Shown here one piece after another: positions 26,353 through 34,016 of a stretch of DNA of 64,000 bases; within the stretch, counting starts at the first letter, position 1, and every line of letters begins with the position of its first letter. The DNA lies in the NCBI RefSeq assembly GCF_003635165.1, contig NZ_ML058597.1:620001-684000 (forward strand), read 5' to 3'. Below the pieces are notes generated by a model. That model searched no databases, had not been told where the DNA came from, and was given only the letters and a program-made list of their open reading frames with translations. The position numbers were made by a program, and so were the translations under genes. The stretch is from Burkholderia sp. Nafp2/4-1b. Lineage in GTDB: Bacteria; Pseudomonadota; Gammaproteobacteria; Burkholderiales; Burkholderiaceae.

Positions 26353-27513
26353 TCAGAAGGTGAAATTGACGTTCGACTGGCTGGTGGTTGCGTTGACGTT
26401 CGCCGATTGCGTTGCCCCCGACGCCGCGTCCGCTTCGATCGTGTATTGCCCCGCAGCCGCCGGCGCGGCAGCGAGCGCGACCGGCAGCGAGCCCGAGTAT
26501 GTGCCGACGATCGGTGCGGCCGTGGGCACGTTGAGCGCATAGGCACCCGTGTCCATGTTCGCGTTGATCGACGTGATCTCGTAGGCGTTCGCATCGATCG
26601 TCTGCAGCGCGCGCACGAATGCGTTCGCGCTCGCCGTTGCCGTGCCGCTGACGGTGCTCATCGTCGAAGCCGGCAGCGTGATCGGTGCGGTCGACGCCGA
26701 AACTGCCGTGGTCGTGTTCACCACGACCGGGACCGAGCGGACGATACCCGACGCGAAGCTGTTCTGCACGATCACGACATCATAGTTGCCCTGAGTCGAG
26801 CTCTGGATCAGCGGAGACAGCACGAACTTCCCGGAGCTGTCGGCCACGGTGCCCCGGACGACCTTGCCGCCTTGTTCGGCATAGACGGTCGCGCCGGCTT
26901 CCGCCGATGCGACGTAACCGGAGATTGCGCCGCTCACGACGGTCGGGACCGCAGTGACGACAGGTTTCAGCGCGTATGAGCCGTTGCCGCGCTGGACGAT
27001 CGACTTGCATGCGTTGAAGTCGAGCACGAGGTCGACAAGCGTGTTGGGCTGAACCGTGAACGGCTGAATGATCTTGTAGCCGCTTTGCGTTGCGCTGGGT
27101 GTTGCGAGCGCCTGTTCCGCGCCGCCCGTCGGGACGACCGAATTCGCAAGGTTGTTGCCTTGATTCTGCGCGAGGACGAGGCGAACTTGCTGATATTGGC
27201 CCGCAGGCAAGGCAGTCTGGCCGAGATCGGCGAGCACGCCGTTCGTCAGCGACAAGAGGTCGATTTTCTGCGGCGTTGCGAGGGAAATCGTCGACCAGCC
27301 GGCGTCGTTGTCGGCGGCATTCGCGTTGGCGTTGACGCGGACCTGCGAGACGGTGATGTACACATGGTCGAAGCCACAGGATGGCGCGTCCGTCATTGCG
27401 ACATGCAGCGTACCGGTTTGCGCGGCGCTGCCGCCATCGTCGCCGCCACCGCAACCGGCGAGGACGAATGGCACGAAGGCGGCACAAAGCGCGGTCTTGA
27501 TGATGTTATTCAT
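26353..27513 (-). CDS. DUF4382 lipoprotein
   Basis: A 386-residue surface or periplasmic lipoprotein. The signal ends VLAGC with Cys near residue 21, followed by a Gly/Asp linker (GGGDDGGS). The DUF4382 domain covers about 33-190 (GTLHVAMTDAPSCGFDHVYI; IDLLSLTNGVLADLGQTALP; QYQQVRLVL). A second, carboxypeptidase-regulatory-like domain (about 195-300: GAISGYVASAEAGATVYAEQ) and a Ser/Ala/Thr-rich beta tail complete it. The family is thought to sit on the cell surface; its ligand is unknown. GGGGGTGA lies just before the start. A long palindrome lies about 100 bases upstream. Confidence 0.85.
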   Translation of the reverse strand: MNNIIKTALCAAFVPFVLAGCGGGDDGGSAAQTGTLHVAMTDAPSCGFDHVYITVSQVRVNANANAADNDAGWSTISLATPQKIDLLSLTNGVLADLGQTALPAGQYQQVRLVLAQNQGNNLANSVVPTGGAEQALATPSATQSGYKIIQPFTVQPNTLVDLVLDFNACKSIVQRGNGSYALKPVVTAVPTVVSGAISGYVASAEAGATVYAEQGGKVVRGTVADSSGKFVLSPLIQSSTQGNYDVVIVQNSFASGIVRSVPVVVNTTTAVSASTAPITLPASTMSTVSGTATASANAFVRALQTIDANAYEITSINANMDTGAYALNVPTAAPIVGTYSGSLPVALAAAPAAAGQYTIEADAASGATQSANVNATTSQSNVNFTF

Positions 27514-27611
27514 ATGTCACCCCCAGATATGGGTTTTATTGTGGGTGACCGAAGAATAGCGATACCGCGGCTTACTATTTGGGAAATTTTGAAACGAACG
27601 GTAACTTTCCA

Positions 27612-27639
27612 TTCGATCGGTAAAATTTTACCGATCGAA
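27612..27639. promoter_or_regulatory. 28-base perfect palindrome
   Basis: Bases 27612-27639 read the same on both strands (TTCGATCGGTAAAA then its complement). It lies 33 bases past the stop of the carbonic-anhydrase-like gene and about 100 bases before the DUF4382 start, both on the minus strand. It could be an operator for the DUF4382 gene or a terminator for the gene above. A further CGGTAA half-site lies about 20 bases to the left. Confidence 0.6.
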
Positions 27640-27672
27640 GCCAATCCGCCGACATTCCTTCTGCATGTTGGT

Positions 27673-28281
27673 TTACGGAGCGGCCTGGGTCGGAATGTCG
27701 CGCACCACCTCGGTCAATTTTCCGGAATTGATCTCATAGAAAAAACCATAGAGCTTGACGCTCTTTGGCACGGCCGCGCTGGCACGAAGCAGCTGCACGT
27801 CGTGTTTGATCGAATCCTCGAAGTCGGAAATGGCGAGGCTATCGTGATCGAACATGGTTGAAATGTCGGCGTGGTGATGATCGTGGAACTCGTCGACCAG
27901 GTCTTCAGGCTTGAAAGCCGTGGCGCCACAAAACGAATGATGTACCACGACGACATTTTGAACCTGGAAGAGGTAGTCCATCGTCGCGACTGACTGCAAG
28001 GCCGAAAGGGCACGCCCCCCTGCGTTGGACACGGCGAACAAGGTACGCGTGTTACCGATCCGGTTACCCGCTTCGTCGAGAATGTTCTCGCCCGGATAGA
28101 CCTCATCCCCGAAATAGTCCGCGACAGCCTGCGGTATTTCGGATGCCCGCGGATCGAAGCAGTGGACCACGATGGTCTTCATCGGGATGAAATGACTGAA
28201 TCCCTGGAAGTTCGACCGGTCGAACCAGCCCGGTTCAAACCACGGCTGCGTCCTGAATTCGAATTGGCTGTATTGACTCAT
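27673..28281 (-). CDS. Beta-carbonic-anhydrase-like protein
   Basis: A 202-residue cytoplasmic protein of the beta-carbonic anhydrase fold. The zinc ligands and dyad are visible: CFDPR (the CxDxR motif) near residue 41, and HHSFCG (HxxC) near 116; AVSNAGGRAL matches the usual NAGG turn. It would interconvert CO2 and bicarbonate, but the surrounding sequence (WFEPGWFDRSNFQGFSHF at the N-terminus, many His in FHDHHHADIS) is unlike standard bacterial Can/CynT enzymes. It could be a divergent paralogue with another substrate. ATG at 28281 has GGAG ten bases upstream; a GTG at 28293 is in frame. Confidence 0.75.
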   Translation of the reverse strand: MSQYSQFEFRTQPWFEPGWFDRSNFQGFSHFIPMKTIVVHCFDPRASEIPQAVADYFGDEVYPGENILDEAGNRIGNTRTLFAVSNAGGRALSALQSVATMDYLFQVQNVVVVHHSFCGATAFKPEDLVDEFHDHHHADISTMFDHDSLAISDFEDSIKHDVQLLRASAAVPKSVKLYGFFYEINSGKLTEVVRDIPTQAAP

Positions 28282-28887
28282 TTCTTGCTCCACTCTCTAT
28301 GTTCCCGGCGCGATTGGAAAGACGACGATTTGATACGGTGTGTACTGCAAAGTACAAGTTTGTCGATTCGTGGCACGGTGACATTGCGCCCTCGATTTCT
28401 GCCCGTGCTCGACCGCACGAAGGAGTTGCTCATTCGTCGAACGGCGCCCAATCCAGCACCACCGGCGCATCCACGATCGTGAGCGGCGACCGATTGTGCT
28501 CAATCCTCGAACAGATGTGAAACCAGTGCGGGTACGGCTGTTTGCAGTCGACCTCATGATTGACGGGTCAGTATAGGATTGCTGATCGTCCAGGACGATG
28601 ACATTCACACCTCGTTTTCTGCCAGCATGCGAATGCGGTTTTCACTCGACGTCGAATTTTCCATGCATCGTGCGCGTCCGGCCGGCTCCGACGGCGCTCG
28701 CGCAGCTGTCGCTACGCAGCCCGGCCGGGCATTGGCAGAAAAAGAGGTATGGTTGTCATTGCGCTCCGATGCCGCATGCCTGTAGTTTATCTTGTGGTCC
28801 ATACCATGTCGCCATGGGCCAGTCTCGTCACAGTGCGCGCGAGTCGGCCTGATCGGATCGGGACCTCGCACTTCGATACGTCAGCAC
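28282..28887. other. Divergent intergenic region with a possible gene remnant
   Basis: About 600 bases between the carbonic-anhydrase-like gene and the DJ-1/AraC gene. On the minus strand, 28430-28567 has an open stretch ending DAPVVLDWAPFDE that reads like protein but has no start, and may be a remnant. A 16-base inverted repeat lies at 28341-28356. No intact gene was seen. Confidence 0.4.
28341..28356. promoter_or_regulatory. Inverted repeat upstream of the carbonic-anhydrase-like gene
   Basis: TGTACT-GCAA-AGTACA is a perfect 6-base inverted repeat about 60 bases before the start at 28281. Its size and place fit a dimeric repressor or activator site. The binding protein is unknown. Confidence 0.4.
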
Positions 28888-29886
28888 ATGCATAAAACCG
28901 GTAATCCGAATGGGCAAGCGTCTCGAAAGGTCGTCATCGTTGCCTATGACGGCGCCAAGCTCATGGACATATCAGGTCCGCTGCAGGCCTTCAGCGACGC
29001 CTGTCTGGACGACGGTCGTCCCGCGTATCAGGTCGTTCTGACCTCCGAGGCAGGTGGAGCGGTGCCCACGGACACGCGCGTGGCGCTTGAAACGGTGCGC
29101 CTCGACGACGCGGTGATGGAGTCCGTCGATACGCTGCTCGTCGCCGGCGCCGATCTGATCATGCCCGCCGCCGCCACTGCATCGCTGCGCGCGCGGCTGG
29201 TGAACTATCTGAATTGGCCGCGTCGGCTCGGGTCGGTTTGCACGGGCGCCTTCATTCTCGCGCAACTCGGCATCCTCGATCGCCGGGACGTGACGACGCA
29301 CTGGGCAGCTTGCGCGCGGCTGGAGCAGCAGCATCCGGCCATCAACGTGAAATCCGACGCGATTTTTGTCACGTCTGACCATATCTGGACGTCCGCCGGC
29401 GTTTCCGCCGGGATCGACATGGCGCTGGCGATGATCGAGGACGACCTGGGCCATCTGGCGGCGCTCAATGTCGCTCGCGGCATGGTGCTTTTTCTCAAGC
29501 GACCGGGCGGTCAGTCCCAGTTCAGCATCGAACTGCGTCAGCAGATGCGCGACGCGCGCGGTCGGTTCTACGATCTGCATGACTGGATTCGAACGCATCT
29601 TGACGCGGATCTGACCGTTCCCGCACTGGCGGATGCGGCCCGTATGAGCCCGCGCAATTTTGCCCGCGTCTATCTGCGCGAAACCGGGGAAAGCCCGGCG
29701 AGAGTCGTCGAGAGGCTGCGCATAGAGGCGGCCAGACGTCTGCTCGAGTCTGCGCACGAGTCCATTCAGGTCATCGCGCGCCGGACGGGATTTGGTGACG
29801 ACGAACGTATGCGCCGGGCATTCGCGAAGGTGTACGGCGTGTCTCCGCAGGACTATCGCCGCCGCTTCGGGGCGTCGAAGGCATGA
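28888..29886 (+). CDS. GlxA/FtrA-type AraC regulator with DJ-1/PfpI domain
   Basis: A 332-residue regulator. Residues 14-190 are a DJ-1/PfpI glutamine-amidotransferase-like domain (KVVIVAYDGAKLMDISGPLQ) with the nucleophile-position Cys in GSVCTGAFILA and the following TTHWAAC. Residues 225-330 hold the two AraC helix-turn-helix motifs (TVPALADAARMSPRNFARVY; IQVIARRTGFGDDERMRRAF). GlxA-type regulators commonly control small catabolic operons next door. The HD hydrolase gene begins 126 bases downstream on the same strand and is the best candidate target. Met at 28888 was chosen; the upstream in-frame extension is not domain-like. Confidence 0.85.
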   Translation: MHKTGNPNGQASRKVVIVAYDGAKLMDISGPLQAFSDACLDDGRPAYQVVLTSEAGGAVPTDTRVALETVRLDDAVMESVDTLLVAGADLIMPAAATASLRARLVNYLNWPRRLGSVCTGAFILAQLGILDRRDVTTHWAACARLEQQHPAINVKSDAIFVTSDHIWTSAGVSAGIDMALAMIEDDLGHLAALNVARGMVLFLKRPGGQSQFSIELRQQMRDARGRFYDLHDWIRTHLDADLTVPALADAARMSPRNFARVYLRETGESPARVVERLRIEAARRLLESAHESIQVIARRTGFGDDERMRRAFAKVYGVSPQDYRRRFGASKA

Positions 29887-30012
29887 CACCTGTCGGGCAA
29901 CAGGCGCCTGCAGGCCGACGCGGGAGCAACGTCCGGAAACGAGGGGCGTTTGTCATTGCCGACGGACACCGGCCGCACTATCTTCCCGGGACAGGACATT
30001 CGAGGAACATGT

Positions 30013-30654
30013 ATGAAACATCCCGTCACCGTCGGAGGCATGACTGCACCTGACTCGGCGCTGGCTCGCAAAGCGGCTGCACTCGTCGAATCGGCCCACG
30101 CGAAGCCGCTCTTGCATCACGTTCATCGAACCTGGTGGTTTGCAGAGTTCATCGGGAAAAAGCGGCAAATGAAGTACGATCGCGAGCTGGTGTATCTCGC
30201 GTCGCTGCTTCACGATCTCGGCCTGTCCGAGCATCACGCCGCAGACAACCGCTTCGAAGTCGATGGCGCCGACGCTGCGAGCAGATTCCTGCATGCGCAC
30301 GACTACCCGGAGGCGAAAATCGATGTTGTCTGGGATGCGATCGCGCTGCATTCGTCTGCAGATATCGCCGATCGCCGGGAGCCGGAAGTGGCGCTCGTTC
30401 ATTTCGGCGCCCATGTCGATGTGATGGGACTCAGGATGAACGAAATCTCTCCGCAGCTGATCGACGACACGCTCGCGCTTTATCCGCGGCTCGGCTTCAA
30501 GAAAGCGTTCACGCAGGCACTCGCCGAAGTCGCGAGAAAGAAGCCGCACACTGCCATCGGAACGGGGTTGGCCGACATTGGACGCCGCCTTGCGCCGTCT
30601 GTCGAGATCCCCGACGTTTGCGACTTGCTGCTCGCCGCACCTTTCGATAGCTGA
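30013..30654 (+). CDS. HD-domain hydrolase, cyanamide-hydratase-like
   Basis: A 213-residue metal-dependent HD protein. The metal ligands are visible as HHVHRTW near residue 36, LLHDLGL near 69 and later His/Asp residues (AIALHSSADIADR, FGAHVDVMGL). The pattern, including YPRLGFKKAF near the C-terminus, resembles the cyanamide hydratase/DDI2 branch and not nucleotide phosphohydrolases. It may hydrate a nitrile-like or isocyanide compound or cleave a related small molecule. GAGGA lies six bases before the ATG. The DJ-1/AraC gene upstream may regulate it. The family call is moderate and the substrate unknown. Confidence 0.7.
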   Translation: MKHPVTVGGMTAPDSALARKAAALVESAHAKPLLHHVHRTWWFAEFIGKKRQMKYDRELVYLASLLHDLGLSEHHAADNRFEVDGADAASRFLHAHDYPEAKIDVVWDAIALHSSADIADRREPEVALVHFGAHVDVMGLRMNEISPQLIDDTLALYPRLGFKKAFTQALAEVARKKPHTAIGTGLADIGRRLAPSVEIPDVCDLLLAAPFDS

Positions 30655-30892
30655 CGTGTCGCGATGCACGTGAGCGAAGCGAAACAAGCCGGGCCACGAA
30701 GTTTCATGCTCTCCCTTTGAGAAATGGGCCGGTGGCCGTCAATCCGGGCACGCACTTCGGTTGCTCTCTGGTCATCGGGGGGCGGCACTTCGATTGTCGC
30801 TGGTTGCTGGAAGGTCGACTTATCGAACCGGGTCACGAACACGATGTACCGGTAAAGTTTCTGTCCTTCGCCCTGGTTGCGACCCGATCGCA

Positions 30893-31243
30893 TCACGCCG
30901 CGCGTTTCTGCGAAATCACCAGCAGCGCGCCGTTCTTGTCCTCCAGCACCGCACGATATTCATGCGGCCCCGCCTGCACCGGCACGCGCACCGACGCGCC
31001 GGCCTTCACGACCCGCGCCATCGCCGCGTAGAGATCGTCGCCTTCCTCGACCCGCAGCGTGAGCGCCGCGCGCTCGACGATCTGTTCGTCGCCCGCGACG
31101 AGCGCGATCGTCAGCGGGCCGCCGTCGAGCGCGCAATAGCGGTCGCCGTCGCGGAACTTCACGCTCAGGCCCAGTCCGTCGACGAACAGCGGCAACGCCG
31201 TGTCGATGTCGTCGACCGGGTACAGCAGCATCGATACCTTCAT
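30893..31243 (-). CDS. VOC/glyoxalase-superfamily protein
   Basis: A 116-residue single-module vicinal-oxygen-chelate protein (MKVSMLLYPVDDIDTALPLF, then YRAVLEDKNGALLVISQK). Such proteins are dimeric and act as glyoxalases, antibiotic-resistance proteins or epimerases. Obvious metal-binding His residues are few, so it may bind ligand without catalysis. The start at 31243 has a purine-rich GGAGAGAGG upstream. It is divergent from the LLM oxidoreductase that begins the steroid cluster, so it could share its control region. Confidence 0.8.
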   Translation of the reverse strand: MKVSMLLYPVDDIDTALPLFVDGLGLSVKFRDGDRYCALDGGPLTIALVAGDEQIVERAALTLRVEEGDDLYAAMARVVKAGASVRVPVQAGPHEYRAVLEDKNGALLVISQKRAA

Positions 31244-31375
31244 TCCCTCTCTCCGTTGTCGTGATGTGTGCGGCGCGCGGCGCACCGTCGTTCGATGCTA
31301 GCGCGCGGTGCCGGCCGCGACGCAGTCTGTTCGGATGACGGTGAAACCCCTCTGTCCCCGCATGCACGCCGTTAC

Positions 31376-31390
31376 TCCAAACAGACGATG
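31376..31390 (+). promoter_or_regulatory. Shared element upstream of the left steroid arm
   Basis: TCCAAACAGACGATG lies 112 bases before the LLM oxidoreductase start. It matches 14 of 15 bases of the element at 46917-46931 upstream of hsaC. This suggests one regulator or promoter type for both arms of the steroid cluster. Confidence 0.5.
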
Positions 31391-31502
31391 CCCGGGCGCG
31401 CCCGCGCGCCGACACTCCCATCCGTGGACCGTCGCTATTCGTCCGTACCGTGCGGGCGGCTGCACGACCCCGACTCGTCCAACAAACATGGAGACGCACG
31501 CA

Positions 31503-32642
31503 ATGAAGTTTTCCCTCATCTACGAAGCCCAGACCACCGACGCATCGCGCGAGGGCGACCACCGGGTGTTCAAGGAGACGGTCGAGCAGGCGCTGCTGGC
31601 CGAGCAGGTCGGCTTCGACACGATCTGGTGCGTGGAGCACACGTCGCTGACCAACTATGCGCACATGAGCGCGCCGGAAACCTTCCTTGCGTACCTGGCC
31701 GGCCGCACGACGCGCATCGGCCTCGGTCACGGCGTCGTGTGCCTGCCGCCGGCGATGAACCATCCGATCAAGGTCGCCGAGCGTGTCGCGCTGCTCGACA
31801 TCCTGTCGGGCGGCCGCGTGCATTTCGGCGTCGGCAAGGGCGGCAGCCAGCAGGAAGCGGGGGCGTTCGGCTACGACCTCAACGAACTGCAGCCGATGAT
31901 CGACGAGTCGATGTATCTCGTGCCGAAGATGTTCGTGCAGGACGAGATCGAGCACGATGGCAAGTACATCAAGATTCCGAAGCGTCCGATCCATCCGAAG
32001 CCGATGCAGGATCCGCATCCGCCGATGTACCTCGCGTGCACGAACACCGATGCGCTGCTGCGCGCCGGCCAGCGCGGGATGGGCGCGCTGGTGCTCGGCT
32101 TCGGCGGCCCCGACGAAGTCGCGAAGAAGAACGCCGTCTATCGCGAAGCGTGGGCGAACCGCAAGCCGGAAGACCAGGTCGGTTTCCGCCCGACCCAGCA
32201 CCTCGCGGCGCTGTGCCCGACGGTCGTGATGGCCGACGGCCAGGCGGCCCGCAAGATCGGCATCCGCGGCCAGCGCTACTTCATGGAATCGCTCGCGTAC
32301 TGGTACACCGGCGGCGAGCGTCCGGACCCGGCGAAGTGGGGCGACGACCTCGTGCAGGCCGATACCGGCGAGATGGTGATCCGGTCGCGTTTCGCGTCGG
32401 AGGAAGTCGTCGTGAACTTCGCCGATCCGGCGCTCGCGATGATGAACCCGAACCACGCGTACGGCACGGTCGACGACTGTATCGGCTACGTGGGCCGCCT
32501 GCAGGAAGCGGGCGTCGACGAAGTGCTGTTCCTGTGCCAGATGGGTACGGTACCGCACGATGCGCAGATGGAAACCATCCGCAATATCGGCGAACACGTG
32601 ATCCCGTTCTTCAACAAGGAGAAGGAGCGCGCCTGCGCGTAA
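31503..32642 (+). CDS. LLM-class flavin-dependent oxidoreductase
   Basis: A 379-residue luciferase-like monooxygenase of the TIM-barrel LLM class. Typical features are MKFSLIYEAQ at the start, EQVGFDTIWCVEHT, TRIGLGHGVVCLPPAMNHP and DILSGGRVHFGVGKGG. It would use FMN or F420-like cofactor, with the reductase supplied elsewhere (the flavin reductase at 35.8 kb is a candidate). It begins the left steroid arm; mycobacterial cholesterol clusters also carry a luciferase-like oxidoreductase of unclear role. ATG at 31503 has GGAGA eight bases upstream; ATG at 31488 is in frame but poorly placed. Confidence 0.85.
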   Translation: MKFSLIYEAQTTDASREGDHRVFKETVEQALLAEQVGFDTIWCVEHTSLTNYAHMSAPETFLAYLAGRTTRIGLGHGVVCLPPAMNHPIKVAERVALLDILSGGRVHFGVGKGGSQQEAGAFGYDLNELQPMIDESMYLVPKMFVQDEIEHDGKYIKIPKRPIHPKPMQDPHPPMYLACTNTDALLRAGQRGMGALVLGFGGPDEVAKKNAVYREAWANRKPEDQVGFRPTQHLAALCPTVVMADGQAARKIGIRGQRYFMESLAYWYTGGERPDPAKWGDDLVQADTGEMVIRSRFASEEVVVNFADPALAMMNPNHAYGTVDDCIGYVGRLQEAGVDEVLFLCQMGTVPHDAQMETIRNIGEHVIPFFNKEKERACA

Positions 32643-32812
32643 GGGCCGGGCGACTGGGCCGCGCCCGTCGTCCCTTCGGACGATGCGGCGGGGCCGCGCG
32701 AGGCCGACCATCGGCAGCAGGAATCCTCGCTCGCGGCCGCACGCCGCGACGAACGATTTGGAAAAAGACCGGAGCGGGCGCCGCCGCGCGCTCCGTATTA
32801 CAGGAGACATTC

Positions 32813-34006
32813 GTGCATCGCGACAACGATTCGAACGCACTGGCCGCCACGCTGATCGCCCGGGCCGAAGCGCTTGCGCCGGCGCTCGCCGGCCGCGCCG
32901 CGCAGGCCGAAGCGCAGGGCCGCATCCCCGCGGAGACGATCGCCGACATGCAGGCCGCCGGCTTCTTCAAGGTGCTGCAGCCGAAGCGCTACGGCGGCTA
33001 CGAGCTCGATCCGCAGACCTTCTTCGACATCCAGATGGCGCTCGCGCGCGGCTGCATGTCGACGGCATGGGTGTACGGCGTCGTCGGCGTGCACAACTGG
33101 CAACTCGCACTGTTCGACGAACGCGCGCAGCAGGACGTGTGGGGCAAGGATCCGACGACGCTGATCGCGTCGACCTACATGCCGGTCGGCCGCGTGACGC
33201 CGGTCGACGGCGGCTTCCGCCTGTCCGGCCACTGGAAGTTCTCGAGCGGCAGCGAATTGTGCGAATGGGTGTTCCTCGGCGCGCTGGTGCCGCCGGCAGA
33301 AGCGGGCCAGCCGCCGGAATACCGCACGTTCCTGCTGCCGAAATCCGACTACCGGATCCAGCAGGACTGGGACGTGCTCGGCCTGCGCGCGACCGGCAGT
33401 CACGACATCGTCGTCAACGACGTGTTCGTGCCCGCGTACCGCACGCACAAGGCCATCGACGGGATGATGGGCACGAGCCCGGGCCTTGCCGTCAACGACG
33501 CGCCGCTGTTCAAGCTGCCGTTCGCGCAGATCTTCGTGCGGGCGGTGTGCACGTCGTGCATCGGCGCGCTGCAGGGTGCGCTCGACGACTTCACCGGCTA
33601 TGCGGCCACGCGCGTGTCGGCCAACAGCGGCGCGAAGACGACCGACGATCCGGGCGCGCAGAACGCGTGCGCGAACGCGGCCGTCGCGATCGACGAGATG
33701 AAGGTGCTGCTCAAGCGTAATTTCGCGGAACTGATGGCGTCGGTGACGGGCGGCCCGGCCGTGTCGATCGAGCGCCGCGTGCATTTCCGCTACCAGTCCG
33801 CGCAGGTCGCCGAGCGCTGCGCGCAGGCCGCTAACGCGCTGCTGCGCTATGCGGGCGGCAACGGCATCTATCACCGCAATCCGCTGGTGCGCCGCTTCCT
33901 CGATCTGCACGCGGCGCGCGCGCACTACGCGAACAACGTGGACCGCTTCGGCCAGAACCTCGGCGCCGTGATGCTCGGCCGCGAGAACACCGACTACTTC
34001 ATCTGA
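32813..34006 (+). CDS. hsaA: HsaA-like flavin-dependent 3-hydroxy-seco-steroid monooxygenase, oxygenase subunit
   Basis: A 397-residue protein with an acyl-CoA-dehydrogenase fold of the HsaA/HpaB oxygenase group. Motifs include LQPKRYGGYELDPQTFFDIQ, WKFSSGSELCEWVFLGA, DWDVLGLRATGSHDIVV and ALLRYAGGNGIYHRNPLVRR. HsaA uses reduced flavin to hydroxylate the aromatic ring A of 3-HSA, giving the catechol cleaved by HsaC. Length matches HsaA (about 394). The start is GTG with AGGAG six bases upstream. Its presumed reductase partner, hsaB, lies two genes downstream. The family could also include other phenol hydroxylases; the steroid assignment rests on the neighbours. Confidence 0.8.
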   Translation: MHRDNDSNALAATLIARAEALAPALAGRAAQAEAQGRIPAETIADMQAAGFFKVLQPKRYGGYELDPQTFFDIQMALARGCMSTAWVYGVVGVHNWQLALFDERAQQDVWGKDPTTLIASTYMPVGRVTPVDGGFRLSGHWKFSSGSELCEWVFLGALVPPAEAGQPPEYRTFLLPKSDYRIQQDWDVLGLRATGSHDIVVNDVFVPAYRTHKAIDGMMGTSPGLAVNDAPLFKLPFAQIFVRAVCTSCIGALQGALDDFTGYAATRVSANSGAKTTDDPGAQNACANAAVAIDEMKVLLKRNFAELMASVTGGPAVSIERRVHFRYQSAQVAERCAQAANALLRYAGGNGIYHRNPLVRRFLDLHAARAHYANNVDRFGQNLGAVMLGRENTDYFI

Positions 34007-34016
34007 CGAGGCCGCG

